From: Bacillus sp. MYb209
GTDB taxonomy: Bacteria; Bacillota; Bacilli; Bacillales; Bacillaceae_G
NCBI RefSeq assembly: GCF_002975175.1
Contig: NZ_PCNZ01000001.1
Coordinates: forward strand, 186,001-250,000
Reading direction: 5' to 3'
DNA length: 64,000 nt
This document shows positions 61,111-64,000 of this stretch, piece by piece. Each line of letters begins with the position of its first letter. Positions within the stretch are counted from its first letter, which is position 1. The position numbers and the translations under genes were made by a program. Below the pieces are notes generated by a model, which worked only from the letters and a program-made list of their open reading frames with translations, made no database searches and was not told where the DNA came from.

Positions 61111-63915
61111 TTATTTATTTGGCCGTTCCTTTAATTGCTCTAACAATTCTTCTAACGGTCCTTCATAGAGCGGAACAGTTGGGATTGATTGTAAAAACCG
61201 TTTTCCATAGGAAGAACTTGTCAAACGACGATCTAATACAAATACCGTTCCTGTATCTGTATTTGTTCTAATAAGACGACCAAATCCTTGTTTGAAACGT
61301 AATATCGCTTGCGGGAGCGCTAACTTAGCGAATACGTCTTCTCCTTGATTTTTTAGCCACTCTCCTTTCGCTTCCATCATCGGCTGATTAGGAGGCGTAA
61401 AGGGCAGACGGACAATGACAAGGCAACTCAGAGCATCTCCAGGTATATCTATCCCTTCCCAAAAACTACTTGTTCCTAACAAAATCGATTTGTCGAACTC
61501 TTGAAATTTACGAATGAGGCGACTTCGGCTCTTATTATTCACACTTTGTGTTAATAATAAATATCCTTCTAATGCATCATCACTTTTCAAATTCGTATAC
61601 GCTTCTTTCAACATTTCATACGAAGTAAATAAAACGAGCATTCTACCTTTTGTAGCTTTCGCTATTTTCGCAATATGTGCCGATACAGACTCAATATATT
61701 CCTCATTACTTGCTTGCTTAATAAAAGGCACATCCGTTGAAACCATTAATTTCATTTGTTCTTCAAAACGAAATGGTGATGGAACCTTTAATATATTGGG
61801 CGCAAAATCATGCAAACCTAGCTCCTCTTTTATATAGTCGAATGAATCACTAACTGTTAACGTTGCTGATGTGAAAATAACACTCTTTTTTTCTGTTAAA
61901 AATTCATCAGCAAATCTTTCACTAATATGAACAGGCTGCGCATATAAAACTGTTGAATGAATCGTTCCCTTCGTTTCAGTCTCCATCCATGTCACGTATG
62001 AATTTTTTTCTAAAATGAGTAATTGTAAAGATTGTACCATCTTTCTCAACAACTCAATTAAGTGCATAAATTCACCTGTAACAACATGCATCTCCCATTC
62101 TAATTTACTTTGCAATATATCAACTTGCTTCTCAAGTGTAGTCACTAATTTTCTTACATCATATACAAAACGATTTGTTAACTCGGTAATGCTATCCCAT
62201 AACTTACCTTTCTCTACTTCCGTGTTATATCGATAAATGAGCGGCATATTGCTCATCCCTTGTTCCTGCTTTGTTTGTTTAAATATGAAAGCACGTAACA
62301 TTTGGAATAGTTCATCCGCATCAAATTTCAATTCCTTCAAACTATGACTCACCATACGGAAAGTCGACCGAGATGCTTGCTCTGATTTTTTCATCATTTT
62401 ATATACTTTAGAAAGCACATCATCTGTTTCTAAAGTACCAAGACGAGATAAAGCTAATTGAAAATACATACATGAGAACTGTTCACCCAATGTTCTACTC
62501 GCCGCTTCCTCGATATGATGAGCTTCATCAAAAATAATATGTTCACATGAAGCAAACAGTGGTTCTTCACTTGAAAAATCTTGAAATAATAACGCATGAT
62601 TTGTAATAACAATATCTGCAAACAATGCTTTATTCTTCGCTCGTTGATAAAAACAACGACTAAACCAGTTACTTTGCATCCCGCCTGGACTATATGCATC
62701 ACTACAAATACGGTTCCAAAGTAACTTTCCGCCCTCAGGAATATTTAATTCATCACGATCGCCGGTTTCCGTTTGCAATAACCACACTAAAATTTTTGCC
62801 TTTGTGAGCGCCATATCATAATTTTTCTCTTCCTCTTGCAAAGCATATTCAAATTTATGTAGACACAGATAATGCTTTCTTCCTTTCAGAAGAGCTACTT
62901 CAAATGAAAATGGCATTATTTTCTTTAATAAAGGAATTTCTTTTTCTAGTATTTGTTGTTGCAATTGTACAGTTTGTGTACTTATAATGACAGGTTCTTC
63001 TTTTTCCTTTGCGAAATAAATACTTGGAAGTAAATATGCAAGCGTCTTCCCCGTACCTGTTCCTGCTTCAATCAGTGAAAACCTAGAATCTCTTAGCGCT
63101 GTATATATTTCCTTCATCATAATCTGTTGGCTTTCTCTTTTTTCAAACTTTGGCATATTCAATTCAAGTTTATCCATTGTCTTATGTAAGAAAGCATCAA
63201 ATTTAGATGAGCATGTTTCACTGAGGCTTAAAGAATAATTCCGCTTTCGAAGCGCAATATTTCGATACACTTCATACTCCTCTGTCTCTTCTTTACCATG
63301 CATCATTTTCTTTAAAATATTTTCAGAAAGTACATCAGCTATATCACTTTGGAAAACATCACTTAATTCATAAAGCGATTGTAATGTGACAAGTGGTAAC
63401 TTTACAATTTCACTTAAAAATTGTAAAAACAACTCCGCTGTTGCAAGAGCATCACTATCCGCACGATGTGGTTGATCGTGCTCTAGTTCATGCTGCTTAG
63501 CTAAATCACGTAATTTATAACTATCAGCTGTCGGCAAAAGAATTTGCGCCAATTCAACTGTATCAATTTTAGGACAATGTACTTCTGTATATCCAGCCTG
63601 CCTTAATTCTTCATTTAAAAAATTCCAATCAAAGTGAACGTTATGTGCAACAAAAGCCGCACCTTGTAATAGCTCAACAATCATCGGGGCTACATCTCGA
63701 AATAACGGGGCTTGTTTTACAAGATCTTCATCAATCCCAGTTAATTCTGTAATAAATAGGGGAATCTCTCTCTTCGGATTAATAAAAGATGAAAAAATCT
63801 CTAATATCTCTCCATCTTCCACTACAACAGCTGCAATTTGGGTGATTTTATCCTTCCCATCCTTCCAGGAGTTCCCTGTCGTCTCTAAATCAACAACGAC
63901 ATAACGCTTACTCAT
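61111..63915 (-). CDS. dinG: DinG-family helicase with DnaQ-like exonuclease domain
   Basis: The 934-residue protein begins with a DEDD 3'-5' exonuclease domain (YVVVDLETTGNSWKDGKDKI; AHNVHFDWNFLNEELRQAG; HRADSDALATA). The helicase half has EAGTGTGKTLAYLLPS, IIFDEAHHIEEAA and QGFGRLIRT. This exonuclease-helicase fusion is the Firmicute DinG. It acts on branched DNA and RNA:DNA structures. A long ORF from the ATG at 63915; the upstream 85 bases to the window end are non-coding. Confidence 0.93.
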   Translation of the reverse strand: MSKRYVVVDLETTGNSWKDGKDKITQIAAVVVEDGEILEIFSSFINPKREIPLFITELTGIDEDLVKQAPLFRDVAPMIVELLQGAAFVAHNVHFDWNFLNEELRQAGYTEVHCPKIDTVELAQILLPTADSYKLRDLAKQHELEHDQPHRADSDALATAELFLQFLSEIVKLPLVTLQSLYELSDVFQSDIADVLSENILKKMMHGKEETEEYEVYRNIALRKRNYSLSLSETCSSKFDAFLHKTMDKLELNMPKFEKRESQQIMMKEIYTALRDSRFSLIEAGTGTGKTLAYLLPSIYFAKEKEEPVIISTQTVQLQQQILEKEIPLLKKIMPFSFEVALLKGRKHYLCLHKFEYALQEEEKNYDMALTKAKILVWLLQTETGDRDELNIPEGGKLLWNRICSDAYSPGGMQSNWFSRCFYQRAKNKALFADIVITNHALLFQDFSSEEPLFASCEHIIFDEAHHIEEAASRTLGEQFSCMYFQLALSRLGTLETDDVLSKVYKMMKKSEQASRSTFRMVSHSLKELKFDADELFQMLRAFIFKQTKQEQGMSNMPLIYRYNTEVEKGKLWDSITELTNRFVYDVRKLVTTLEKQVDILQSKLEWEMHVVTGEFMHLIELLRKMVQSLQLLILEKNSYVTWMETETKGTIHSTVLYAQPVHISERFADEFLTEKKSVIFTSATLTVSDSFDYIKEELGLHDFAPNILKVPSPFRFEEQMKLMVSTDVPFIKQASNEEYIESVSAHIAKIAKATKGRMLVLFTSYEMLKEAYTNLKSDDALEGYLLLTQSVNNKSRSRLIRKFQEFDKSILLGTSSFWEGIDIPGDALSCLVIVRLPFTPPNQPMMEAKGEWLKNQGEDVFAKLALPQAILRFKQGFGRLIRTNTDTGTVFVLDRRLTSSSYGKRFLQSIPTVPLYEGPLEELLEQLKERPNK

Positions 63916-64000
63916 ATATGTAACACCTCAATTTCTTACCTATCAAACACAAAAATTATATAATGTTACTATACCACGTTTTACCTCATCTTAATGAAAA

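Overview
The window is a chromosomal segment of a member of the Bacillus cereus group. The evidence is low-GC, compact Firmicute gene organisation; a GerN-type germination antiporter; spore genes (cotD-like, sspM-like); six copies of the bcr1 repeat typical of this group; and long gene-by-gene synteny with the B. subtilis cspD-ypzA-ypeQ-ypeP-ypdQ-ypcP-ypbS-dynA region and with the ypwA-ypvA-yptA-ypsC-rnpB-gpsB-ypsA-cotD-yppGFED-sspM-yppC-recU-ponA-ypoC-nth-dnaD-aspB-ypmBA-dinG region. The synteny calls rest on recalled gene order and protein features, not on a search.

Layout. 0-12 kb is accessory: a cut-off acyl-CoA ligase, a decayed MFS gene, an ArsR-type regulator with an MFS pump, a frameshifted ECF sigma gene coupled to a PH-like membrane protein, DJ-1/PfpI, an NfrA-type flavin reductase, small membrane proteins, a MATE pump behind a MerR-type promoter, and gerN. 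12-19 kb holds a small gene split by bcr1, a class III aminotransferase, an acetate-type symporter pair (ywcB-ywcA), a fatty acid hydroxylase-like protein, a LysE exporter and a YqcI/YcgG protein. 19-25 kb carries cspD, ypzA, ypeQ-ypeP, queT with a preQ1-I riboswitch, an aldose epimerase-like gene, a second RNase HI-like gene, a DMT transporter, an isochorismatase-like hydrolase and GNATs.

25-33 kb is a second accessory block inside the conserved order. It has an fbpB-like gene, the ypcP flap exonuclease, an M-box Mg2+ riboswitch that drives a membrane-less fragment of an MgtA-like P-type ATPase, a three-gene lipoprotein/ATP-grasp/DUF350 operon, two tandem 6S-like RNAs, and a mercaptopyruvate-type sulfurtransferase. 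33-42 kb has the double dynamin dynA, a probable Fur-controlled 28-residue membrane peptide, a DUF418 protein, and xpt-pbuX behind a guanine riboswitch. 42-64 kb is the conserved housekeeping, cell-envelope and DNA-repair block, including RNase P RNA.

No prophage, transposase, CRISPR array, tRNA or rRNA was found. The observations most worth following are the M-box-controlled actuator-domain protein, the tandem 6S-like RNAs, the double-Fur-box micro-gene, the in-frame bcr1 insertion whose removal restores a 92-codon gene, and the uncharacterised lipoprotein/ATP-grasp/DUF350 operon.
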